Source: Candidatus Sysuiplasma jiujiangense (lineage in GTDB: Archaea; Thermoplasmatota; Thermoplasmata; Sysuiplasmatales; Sysuiplasmataceae). Taken from it: 42,159 nt of DNA. Positions 17,003 through 23,631 of this stretch are shown one piece after another. The stretch is from contig JAHEAD010000018.1 of the NCBI GenBank assembly GCA_019721075.1, forward strand, positions 1 through 42,159. The letters run 5' to 3'. The position numbers were made by a program, and so were the translations under genes. Position 1 is the first letter of the stretch. Every line of letters starts with the position of its first letter. The notes under the pieces are model-generated. The model had not been told where the DNA came from, made no database searches, and saw only the letters and a list, made by a program, of their open reading frames with translations.

Positions 17003-18210
17003 AACACATCACCCATCTCCGATATCCAGAAGCCGAAGCTTTCCCAGGCGAACGGAAAATCAGTCAAAACGCTGTTCTTAATTCCCTCGGCAAATGCAGG
17101 GATGTTTGCAGTCGAGGGAGACATTATGTGCAGTTCTCCGACTCCGCCTGTTCCTGTGCGCATCCAGAGGATTGTTTCCCCTCCCGGAGACTCAATTTTG
17201 CCCAGACCTTCCCCCTCTCTCAGCTCAACAGCAGACGTCTCTGCGGCATTCACATGTTCCAGGTGAGCGCAGATCTGCCCGATCACTGACGCCGATTCCT
17301 CAATTTCCTGGGCGCGAACAAGTGCTCTTGACAGCGCATCGCCCTCATATTCCCTTCTGTAGTTGAAAGAATAGTCTCCATAAGGGAGCAATTTCCCCTT
17401 CCATCTGGCGTCCACCGGAAAACCAGCAGCCCTTACAGCCGGCCCGACCATCCACTCCCTGCGGACTGTGCAGGTTCTCTGTATCCTGTCCAGAAAAAGA
17501 GTCGATTCGGACAGATGGTTCCATGTTTTCGAGAATTCACTGACTATTGCGTCCGTTGCTGCCGGCAGTCCTTCGAAGTCGATGTCTCTTCCGATGCCGC
17601 CAATCCTGTTGACGCCAAAGAAGTATCTATGGCCGAAATGCTCCGATACCAGTCTCAGCACCTTTTCCCTCAGGGTGAATATGTGTGAGGTTGCAACATT
17701 CTGTGAAGCCGCTTCGCACAGTCTCCCTATGACAAAAAGGTGGGATGCTATTCTCTCAAGTTCACACATCACCATTCTGGTCTTCTTTACATCCGGGTTT
17801 ACATCAGTTTCGCATATATTTTCGATCGTGCCGCAGAAGAGTGATGAATATGCTGCCGAATGAAATCCGTTCAGCCTCTCCAATTTTAACAGTGCCATGT
17901 CCTGCTGCATGCCGGAAATCCGAAGGCGCCTGTCCTTGAACAGGAAGTATGGAACGACTTCATCGATTGTTTCGCCCTTTGTGCTCATCAGGAATCTCAC
18001 CGCCTCAATCATCCCCCCGGAACTCGGACCATAGACGAACATACGCGTCCTGCCTGATGCTTCCGGCAGATTTGCAAAATATCTGTAATTCTCATATCTG
18101 CCGGGAACTGATTCATCTACAATTTCGGCATCATTGCTGTCTCTGAATACGGCTCTCCAGCCGCCACCTGATTTGAATGCACAGGATAGTATTCTGCCAT
18201 CGCCCGCCAT
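16999..18210 (-). CDS. Hydrogenase/complex I large subunit homologue lacking NiFe ligands
   Basis: The 403-residue product is homologous to HyfG/HycE and NuoD. The N-terminal 60 residues may be a NuoC remnant; the NuoD-like domain begins near FVYGPSSGGMIEAVRFL. In NiFe hydrogenases the first metal motif has the form R-x-C-G-x-C followed by a His/Ser; here the matching place reads LKLERLNGFHSAAYSS (about 108-123), with both cysteines absent. The C-terminal DPCxxC motif is also absent: the protein ends FPFAWESFGFWISEMGDVL. The downstream family segment CELERIASHLFVIG (about 149-162) is intact, as are conserved helices with REKVLRL. So the fold is kept but the NiFe site is gone, as in complex I and in energy-converting hydrogenase-related (Ehr) complexes. 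The ATG abuts the stop of the HyfF-like gene. The electron acceptor is unknown, perhaps a quinone. Confidence 0.86.
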   Translation of the reverse strand: MAGDGRILSCAFKSGGGWRAVFRDSNDAEIVDESVPGRYENYRYFANLPEASGRTRMFVYGPSSGGMIEAVRFLMSTKGETIDEVVPYFLFKDRRLRISGMQQDMALLKLERLNGFHSAAYSSLFCGTIENICETDVNPDVKKTRMVMCELERIASHLFVIGRLCEAASQNVATSHIFTLREKVLRLVSEHFGHRYFFGVNRIGGIGRDIDFEGLPAATDAIVSEFSKTWNHLSESTLFLDRIQRTCTVRREWMVGPAVRAAGFPVDARWKGKLLPYGDYSFNYRREYEGDALSRALVRAQEIEESASVIGQICAHLEHVNAAETSAVELREGEGLGKIESPGGETILWMRTGTGGVGELHIMSPSTANIPAFAEGIKNSVLTDFPFAWESFGFWISEMGDVL

Positions 18211-19557
18211 CTACAAACCTCCTGCCAGGAAGAATATGATGGAAACTGCCGCTGAGAGGGTGATTGATGATACAGCCACTGCCCTCTGCAGCCTTCCAGC
18301 TTCGTGCATCGTGTCGCCCGGAGAAGGGGAAAATAGCATCGAACCGACCTTCATGTTAACAGAACTGAAGGTGATGAGAATCAGCGGCGCTGTCAGTGCA
18401 ATCATTACGAACAATCCGGCATGCGCCAGTCCCATGAAAATGAGAAATATGCCAACAAAAGTACCGAACGGCGGAGCGCCTGTTACCGCGAGAGAAGAAA
18501 ACAGCATGTAAAAGGAGCTCTGAGGCATCGTCACAAGCAGTCCCTTTACATCGCCGATATTCCTCTTTCCTGTTGCAGAAAGGATGTTTCCGGAAGAGTA
18601 GAAAGCGCCCGCCTTGGCGAATGCATGTGAAACCAGAAGTACAATGGCACCGGTAAGTCCTATTCCGCCGATAACAAGACCTATGACTATCAATGCCATA
18701 TTCTCCATCGTCGAATACGCGAACATTCTCTTGTAGTAGCGTTGCGATGGCATCAGCAGTGCAGCCACTGCGATCGTGATGAACGCAAAAAACAGGTAAA
18801 GTCCTTCCACCCTGCTGCTGTATGTGATCTCATAGATGCGGTACAGGGCATAAACAGCGACCGGCAGAAGAACTCCGGAAAACATGGAACTTATTTCTGA
18901 CGGTGCCTCGCTGTGCGCATCAGGCAGCCAGGTGTGCATAGGCACGAGCCCGATCTTTGTGCCGAAACCTATCAGTGCAGTTGCTGCCGCAATTTCAGTT
19001 ATCAGAGATACGGAGTGGACAGAGGAGATCAGATTGTATATGTCAAGTGTTCCGAATGCCCTGTATATCATAACGATTGAAATCAGACTTATGGCAAGAC
19101 CTGACGAAACTATTATGACGTATCTCCAGGCAGCTTCAACATTGAGTCTGTTTTCCTCTATGACGAGCAGAAGGGCACTGCTTACGGTGGTCAGCTCGAT
19201 CCCGATCCAGAGAAAACCGTAGTTGTTGACTGTCAGTGAAAAGAGCATGGAGGCGACAAACAGATGCATCATTGAAAGATGCAGGCGCATATTCCTGGAT
19301 TCGCCGAGATGGTGATGGTAGCCAAGGGCAAACAGGGTGGACATCAGATATACAATCGAGACTGTGAGGATCAGAATGCGACTCATTGTGTCAAGCAGAA
19401 AGAATCCGTGCGAGTCAGTCGAAAGCATGTTCAATGCCGCTGCAAGCAGCAAGGTCAGCAGTGCCGACACCACCGAAAGAGCTTTGAACCTGGCAAAAAA
19501 ATAGGATGCGGAGAAGAGGGCAGGCACAGATATCAGAAGTAATATCAGGAGATTCAT
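18211..19557 (-). CDS. HyfF/NuoN-like ion-translocating membrane subunit
   Basis: The 448-residue product has about 13-14 membrane segments and belongs to the NuoM/NuoN/HyfF antiporter-like family. Conserved charged residues are in place: Glu in TM5 (YGFLWIGIELTTVSSALLL), Lys in GFGTKIGLVPMHTWLPDAH, the signature SEAPSEISSMFSGVLLP, and Lys in HAFAKAGAFYSSGN. Length and the pattern after LPDAH fit HyfF (hydrogenase-4 component F). It is the third gene of the operon, overlapping the HyfE-like gene by 4 bases upstream and touching the large-subunit gene downstream. Together with the HyfB-like subunit it gives the complex two ion-pumping modules. Confidence 0.88.
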   Translation of the reverse strand: MNLLILLLISVPALFSASYFFARFKALSVVSALLTLLLAAALNMLSTDSHGFFLLDTMSRILILTVSIVYLMSTLFALGYHHHLGESRNMRLHLSMMHLFVASMLFSLTVNNYGFLWIGIELTTVSSALLLVIEENRLNVEAAWRYVIIVSSGLAISLISIVMIYRAFGTLDIYNLISSVHSVSLITEIAAATALIGFGTKIGLVPMHTWLPDAHSEAPSEISSMFSGVLLPVAVYALYRIYEITYSSRVEGLYLFFAFITIAVAALLMPSQRYYKRMFAYSTMENMALIVIGLVIGGIGLTGAIVLLVSHAFAKAGAFYSSGNILSATGKRNIGDVKGLLVTMPQSSFYMLFSSLAVTGAPPFGTFVGIFLIFMGLAHAGLFVMIALTAPLILITFSSVNMKVGSMLFSPSPGDTMHEAGRLQRAVAVSSITLSAAVSIIFFLAGGL

Positions 19558-20171
19558 CCCATCAGCTCCTCAATGTCCCTGTGAACTATCTCCTGCCGCA
19601 CAAGGACCGCGCTTATAATCACCAGAGCAAGGACGTCAAGCAGTACGCTTATCTCGATCAGGAGCGGGAGTGGAGCAATAGTCAGGCTCATGAATATTAT
19701 TCCGTTCTCCTCTTCGACATAACCTATAACGTGGGCAAAACTGTTCCTTCTGGACATTATCAGAAGAAAACCCTGAAGCATGACTGCGAAGCCTATTGAG
19801 CCAAGCGGATCGGAGACTGCCGGATAAATTACAATGCGGTATATCACAAAGGACAGTATGAGCACGAGGACGGATGCCACAGCAACAGTCGCAGCCTCAT
19901 GTGAGTACTCCCTGGCATACATACCCCTAAGCGGTATCTTTCTTTCAAGTATCCTGGTGAGAAGGTATCCCCGCAACACGAATATCAGTACGGCAAGCAC
20001 TATCAGAGCTGGAGATTGACCGATGATGCCAAAATATCCGACCGCAAGAGCCAGCAGCACTGACTGGGTTGTTACAGTGCGTACGGCCGGCCTTATGTAT
20101 GATCTCAACTGTATGCTCAGCGCCGAGACAATTATCAGAACGCCCAGTATTGCAAGTATTTCGTAATTCAA
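19554..20171 (-). CDS. HyfE-like membrane subunit
   Basis: The 205-residue product has about six membrane helices and resembles HyfE, the component of hydrogenase-4 type complexes whose C-terminal half is related to NuoK. The last part (GYVEEENGIIFMSLTI, then LPLLIEISVLLDVLALV) holds membrane-buried acidic residues in the NuoK-like arrangement. Its position between the NuoH-like and NuoN-like genes, with 4-base overlaps on both sides, supports the assignment, which rests on pattern and context more than on a strong motif. It would link the ion path between the heel subunit and the antiporter-like subunits. Confidence 0.8.
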   Translation of the reverse strand: MNYEILAILGVLIIVSALSIQLRSYIRPAVRTVTTQSVLLALAVGYFGIIGQSPALIVLAVLIFVLRGYLLTRILERKIPLRGMYAREYSHEAATVAVASVLVLILSFVIYRIVIYPAVSDPLGSIGFAVMLQGFLLIMSRRNSFAHVIGYVEEENGIIFMSLTIAPLPLLIEISVLLDVLALVIISAVLVRQEIVHRDIEELMG

Positions 20172-21115
20172 ACAATACCACCAAGCGAGTATGTTATAAT
20201 GGAAAGAATCGCCAGTGCAAAGGAAACAGACAGGAAATCCTGAATCTTGAAAAGGCGTAGTTTTGCAAATGTTTCCTCAAAGCCTGCAAGTATCATAATG
20301 AGAAGTATCCACTTTGCCAGCATGATTGGAAAATCAGCAGCCGTTCCGGCGATTCCGCTCTGCATGAACCATGGAAAAAGGAAGACATTCAGGAACACGG
20401 AACCGAGAAGGTACTGCTTTATCATCGACGAATACTTCAGAAGGAAAAGATTTTTTCCGCTGTATTCATACAGCCTCCCCTCATCTATCATACCGAGCTC
20501 GTTGAGACTCTGGCTTTCCACCGGAAGCTTGCCTGTTTCAAAGAGAAGAAGCATGAAGAATGCGGCCGTCGATAGTAGATGGGGGAGCGACATATAAGAG
20601 GCGGACGAGGCGACGAGCACGTTGTTTGTGACGTACGGATTGTTTGTTCCGCTTATGATTGCAACTGCAAAGAAGACCATGATAAGTGTAGGTTCGGCGA
20701 ACGCAGAAAAGACAACAGATCTGCTAGCACCCAGTCTGGTGAACTGATTTCCCGCATTGATGGCTGCTATTACCTGCAGGAATGATGCAAGGGTGAAAAG
20801 TAGGGCGCCTCCAAGGAAATCGGCGGAAGGCGTGAAAAAGACTGGGAATGGCGCTATAACCGGTATAATGAATGAAATGAGTATGTATATTCCGAAGACG
20901 ATAAAGGGAACTGCTGAAAAGATTATCGAGGAACTGTGGTTTTTTAAATTCTCCTTGCGCAGGAGTTTCGCGAGGTCAAAATAAGGCTGCAGTATACGCA
21001 CGCCCTTTCGCGACTCGATCCTTGATTTTACCTTCGAAAGCAGGCCGGCTACCAGTGGCGCAAGTACAAGAACTCCAGCAAGCTGCATTGCCGTCTCCGC
21101 CAGGATTGCAAACAT
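20168..21115 (-). CDS. HyfC/NuoH-like membrane subunit
   Basis: The 315-residue product has about eight membrane helices and matches the NuoH/HyfC/HycD family. Family features are the first cytosolic loop (SKVKSRIESRKGVRILQPYFDLAKLLRKE, seen as an R-x-G-x-x-I-x-Q-P-Y-x-D-x-x-K-L pattern), the acidic membrane helix FMLLLFETGKLPVESQSLNELGMIDEGRLYEYSGK read in pieces (ETGKLPVES; EGRLYEYSG), and a C-terminal helix pair. This subunit anchors the peripheral arm and lines the proposed quinone/proton site. It is the first gene of the six-gene operon; a TATA-like box at 21206-21216 would give a leader of about 70 bases. The next gene overlaps by 4 bases. Confidence 0.88.
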   Translation of the reverse strand: MFAILAETAMQLAGVLVLAPLVAGLLSKVKSRIESRKGVRILQPYFDLAKLLRKENLKNHSSSIIFSAVPFIVFGIYILISFIIPVIAPFPVFFTPSADFLGGALLFTLASFLQVIAAINAGNQFTRLGASRSVVFSAFAEPTLIMVFFAVAIISGTNNPYVTNNVLVASSASYMSLPHLLSTAAFFMLLLFETGKLPVESQSLNELGMIDEGRLYEYSGKNLFLLKYSSMIKQYLLGSVFLNVFLFPWFMQSGIAGTAADFPIMLAKWILLIMILAGFEETFAKLRLFKIQDFLSVSFALAILSIITYSLGGIV

Positions 21116-21205
21116 GGTATCGCCTTCAATCCAGACGTCATCGACCGGCAGCCAGCCGGTGGTTTAAGCGAACGTCACCGCTATTCTGTGTGTGGTAGAT
21201 CAACC

Positions 21206-21216
21206 CTATATTTATC
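21206..21216 (-). promoter_or_regulatory. TATA-like box of the hyf-like operon
   Basis: GATAAATATAG on the minus strand is centred about 96 bases before the HyfC-like ATG at 21115. If used, the operon has an untranslated leader of about 70 bases, unlike most genes in the window. Confidence 0.45.
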
Positions 21217-21245
21217 CTTGATGTTATGTGCGCCAATGTTGATTG

Positions 21246-21298
21246 ATTACAGGAAAAGGTCGCGAAAGCCCATGAATTTATTCGTGGAAGGATGTCGG
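21246..21298 (+). repeat. Hairpin-containing repeat, copy 1 (plus orientation)
   Basis: The core at 21255-21277 differs by one base from the reverse complement of 38163-38185. It ends in a stem-loop: 21270-21276 pairs with 21281-21287 (one G-T wobble) around a 4-base loop. The 9 bases before the core are also nearly the same in both copies. The arrangement, a GAAAGCCC-type segment followed by a stem, is like right ends of TnpB-carrying IS200/IS605-type elements, where the omegaRNA 3' end lies. No tnpB or tnpA remnant is seen next to it. Confidence 0.6.
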
Positions 21299-21400
21299 GC
21301 CCGGCGCAGATCAGTCTTCTGCCTCCCCTGTTTAAGACAGGCGGAATTCAAAGCGGGCAATGCTGCGTCACAAGATTAAAAGGATGTATGCCGATTGACG

Positions 21401-22015
21401 ATGCTCCTCCGCAGGTTGTTGAAATTATGGTCCTTTGTGCTTCTGGCCGTAGGCATCATCTGGCTTCTGATTGCCGCTTATGTCCTGCTGCGAAATTTCA
21501 ACGCAGGATTCATCATCGCCACAGCACTTGTGGCAGCGGCTTCGTTCGTCTATCCGAGAGCCATGAAGAGTCAAAGACTGAGGCCATGGACAAAATTGAA
21601 GTTTGCCCGGCTGACTACAGTAACACTGATTTACCTGCTCATCGTCCTCTCGTCATTTCTCTTCATATCCCTGCGTGGAAGGACACATACGATCCTTTTC
21701 GTCGCGGGGCTGTTCGTCCTTTACATGGGTTACACATCTGTCAGGGGCTGGTACTCAGCTAAATCCGCTTCCGCTCTTTCACCTGATGCCGCAACAGTTG
21801 TTGCGCTTGTCATCAACGTAGCGGCATCTGTCATCTCGCTGCATGATTTGCTGTCAAGTTTCGGATCCGGCGTACTCATAGATATTGCCATAGTGATGGT
21901 TGTCATAAGCACCACCTCAACAAAGCACAGCATCATCAGCTACATTCTCCACTCCTTACAGAACTGGTTCAAATCAATTCGCGGAAAACCGCCTGAAACA
22001 GCGCCCAGACAGTGA
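21401..22015 (+). CDS. Unknown integral membrane protein
   Basis: I do not recognise this family. The product of about 204 residues has five or six hydrophobic segments (for example SFVLLAVGIIWLLIAAYVLL, LIYLLIVLSSFLFISL, LFVAGLFVLYMGYTS and GVLIDIAIVMVVISTT), short basic loops, and a polar C-terminal tail rich in Lys, Arg and Pro. There is no signal peptide cleavage pattern and no catalytic motif. It reads away from the hyf-like operon; the 285-base gap between them contains the operon promoter and hairpin repeat copy 1. The ATG at 21401 is about 24 bases after a weak TATA-like AGATTAAAAG; a TTG at 21395 is also possible. Hydropathy and clean codon use make a real gene likely. Confidence 0.7.
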   Translation: MLLRRLLKLWSFVLLAVGIIWLLIAAYVLLRNFNAGFIIATALVAAASFVYPRAMKSQRLRPWTKLKFARLTTVTLIYLLIVLSSFLFISLRGRTHTILFVAGLFVLYMGYTSVRGWYSAKSASALSPDAATVVALVINVAASVISLHDLLSSFGSGVLIDIAIVMVVISTTSTKHSIISYILHSLQNWFKSIRGKPPETAPRQ

Positions 22016-22078
22016 ATTTCCCCGTTGCAGTCTGCCGGAAGCGAATGACCGATGAGCACATTGCTTGTATTGTCTTCG

Positions 22079-22615
22079 TCATGCCGGATGATCATCCGCT
22101 CTGATAGAAACATCGGCAATCCGGTATCCCAATTTTTCGGAAAGCAGCCCGGGTCTTATTCTCATGACGGCATGTGTCTCGCCTGCTGCCGCCCAGGAAG
22201 CGATAAAGCGGAAAATTGACCTGTCAGCAAGCACAATGATATCATCATTGTGAGGAAACGGGGGCACACCGCCAACAACATAACCCGTTCTATTCCTCAC
22301 CTCAGCGGCGGTCAGTTTCCTGACACTGATGCATTTCATCTCTCTCTGGAGTCTGTCCCTGTCCACCAGCATGTCGCCTGAAAGAACAACAATGACAGTC
22401 CTGTCCGTGGAAATATCCGCAGTACCCAAGGTGCATCCGAACGCAATTGATTTGGAAATTTCTGCCACGGGACATCCTATTGCCGAGGCTGCCGAAGCTG
22501 AAGTTCTTGTGCTTTCTGGAGCGAGCTCAAGAATTTCCGCCTCTATGCCCGATTTTTCTATAAATTCTCTTACATCACGGAGTCCTTTCAACTTCCCGTT
22601 GCCCCTGTTGCACAC
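22079..22615 (-). CDS. YbaK/ProX-type aminoacyl-tRNA deacylase
   Basis: The 178-residue product has the YbaK/aminoacyl-tRNA deacylase domain over most of its length. The conserved catalytic-site Lys is seen as Lys55 in CPVAEISKSIAFGC, followed by the family strand TVIVVLSGDMLVD, the LTAAEVRNRTGYVVGGVPPFPH segment (the GG-V-x-P-F turn), and the C-terminal FIASWAAAGETHAVMRI. Such enzymes remove wrongly attached amino acids (for example Cys or Ala from tRNA-Pro) in the cytosol. The frame begins at GTG 22615; a TTG at 22591 (residue 9) is an alternative. It diverges from the CtaA-like gene across an 85-base region with TATA-like boxes for both directions. Confidence 0.88.
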   Translation of the reverse strand: MCNRGNGKLKGLRDVREFIEKSGIEAEILELAPESTRTSASAASAIGCPVAEISKSIAFGCTLGTADISTDRTVIVVLSGDMLVDRDRLQREMKCISVRKLTAAEVRNRTGYVVGGVPPFPHNDDIIVLADRSIFRFIASWAAAGETHAVMRIRPGLLSEKLGYRIADVSIRADDHPA

Positions 22616-22659
22616 ATGCTCCGGCTATGGCAAGCTTCACCGCCGGTCCGGAAACAGTA

Positions 22660-22680
22660 AATAATCACATGCTTTTTAAA
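22660..22680. promoter_or_regulatory. Divergent promoter region between ybaK-like and ctaA-like genes
   Basis: CTTTTTAAAT (about 22671-22680) lies about 25 bases before the ATG at 22701 on the plus strand, which fits a leaderless CtaA-like mRNA. ATTATTTA on the minus strand (22660-22667) could serve the ybaK-like gene. Confidence 0.4.
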
Positions 22681-22700
22681 TCAGATGCAAATCAGTGATT

Positions 22701-23153
22701 ATGGATAGCAAGAGGCAGGTTGTGCTGATTCTTTCCCTGCTTGTCCTCATCGAATATGTTCTCGGAGGCTTTGTTACATTTGATGATCCGACAAACGCCG
22801 GTTTCAGTCTTGCATCATTCTCTCTATCGTATCCGGCGGTTCTTCCGCTAATTCACAGGCTGTTTGCCGTTTTGCTCATTCTGTCATGGATTGTAGGCTC
22901 CTTTTACCTCAAAGGCACGGCTGCATTCAGGATGTCCCATATGACAATCGGACTGATGTTCATTCAGGCGTTTATAGGGGCGCTGATACCGGCAACACTG
23001 TCGGACGGTGTGCTCAACGCCTATGTGATAATAGCCCATTTCAGCGTTAGCGGGCTTGTCATCATAGGAACCGGTTTCACGCTGTACCTCGGCTGGTTTC
23101 TGAAAGGCCATCCCGCCCCCAGTACAGCGCATAGGCTGCAAGAAACGAGGTGA
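22701..23153 (+). CDS. Half-size CtaA/Cox15-like protein (heme A synthase type), copy 1
   Basis: The product (150 residues from ATG 22701) has four membrane helices and corresponds to half of an eight-helix heme A synthase. Numbering from a possible GTG at 22695, His54 in PLIHRLFAVLLILSW and His115 in IIAHFSVSGLVI are placed as the heme-ligand His pair of a CtaA half. TM1 carries LIEYVLGGFVTFDDP, and TM3 carries FIQAFIGALIPAT, both similar to the second copy. Half-size members are known from archaea such as Aeropyrum. The role would be heme A formation (oxidation of the heme O methyl group) for a terminal oxidase, or another heme-linked membrane function. It is convergent with, and overlaps by 77 bases, copy 2. 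Confidence 0.78.
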   Translation: MDSKRQVVLILSLLVLIEYVLGGFVTFDDPTNAGFSLASFSLSYPAVLPLIHRLFAVLLILSWIVGSFYLKGTAAFRMSHMTIGLMFIQAFIGALIPATLSDGVLNAYVIIAHFSVSGLVIIGTGFTLYLGWFLKGHPAPSTAHRLQETR

Positions 23154-23523
23154 CGAGAAGAAGGAGACCCGCATTGCCCTCATGGAGGACAACGAAAGGC
23201 GGATAGTCGTAGTTCCATATCGTGATCGCTCCAAATGATGCCTGCAGTATTAGAAGGACAAAAGCAACTATGGACAACTCCTTAAGCCCTCTGGGCGCCT
23301 TTCTTTCCGTAAAGACAACTATTATGTTGATGAGAAAAACAAGTACGATAACCAGCGCGACAAGCCTGTGCACTTCCTCTATCACGCCAGGCCAGCTAAG
23401 GACAATTTTTGTGTAAGGGAAATCGTTGTATGACGGATCCAGGAAGACAACCGATGCGGCAACAACATACTCAATCCATACGGTTATGAGTGAAACGAGG
23501 GCTGTCAATTTGTAAGGTTTCAT
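23077..23523 (-). CDS. Half-size CtaA/Cox15-like protein (heme A synthase type), copy 2
   Basis: The 148-residue product has four membrane helices. His52 (EEVHRLVALVIVLVF) and His114 (FVVLHEGNAGLLLL) match the positions of the His pair in copy 1, and the preceding LILQASFGAITIWNYDYPP is a good fit to the CtaA segment between TM3 and TM4. TM1 has WIEYVVAASVVFLDP, similar to copy 1. A Shine-Dalgarno-like GAAAGGA lies just before the ATG at 23523. The last 77 bases overlap the end of copy 1 on the opposite strand, so the non-conserved C-terminal tails are encoded antisense to each other. The two proteins could form a heterodimer equal to a full heme A synthase; that is inference. Confidence 0.82.
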   Translation of the reverse strand: MKPYKLTALVSLITVWIEYVVAASVVFLDPSYNDFPYTKIVLSWPGVIEEVHRLVALVIVLVFLINIIVVFTERKAPRGLKELSIVAFVLLILQASFGAITIWNYDYPPFVVLHEGNAGLLLLVTSFLAAYALYWGRDGLSETSRGTA

Positions 23524-23631
23524 TTTTCCTTTCTCCCCCTGTTCTTCTGATTACTTTAGTTTTACTGTTTCAGGCGGTAGACCGCTCATGCCGCAGTGTT
23601 TTCCTGTTTCAGGCAGGATGCAATTTTATCA

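Noticed and set aside
14526-21115. Formate hydrogenlyase or hydrogenase-4 as functional name
   Set aside because: The large subunit lacks both NiFe-binding Cys pairs and there is no formate dehydrogenase or maturation gene in the window.
21292-21762. Plus-strand frame of 156 codons overlapping the unknown membrane protein
   Set aside because: It is in another frame of the membrane protein gene, has mixed Cys/Arg-rich composition and no start signals.
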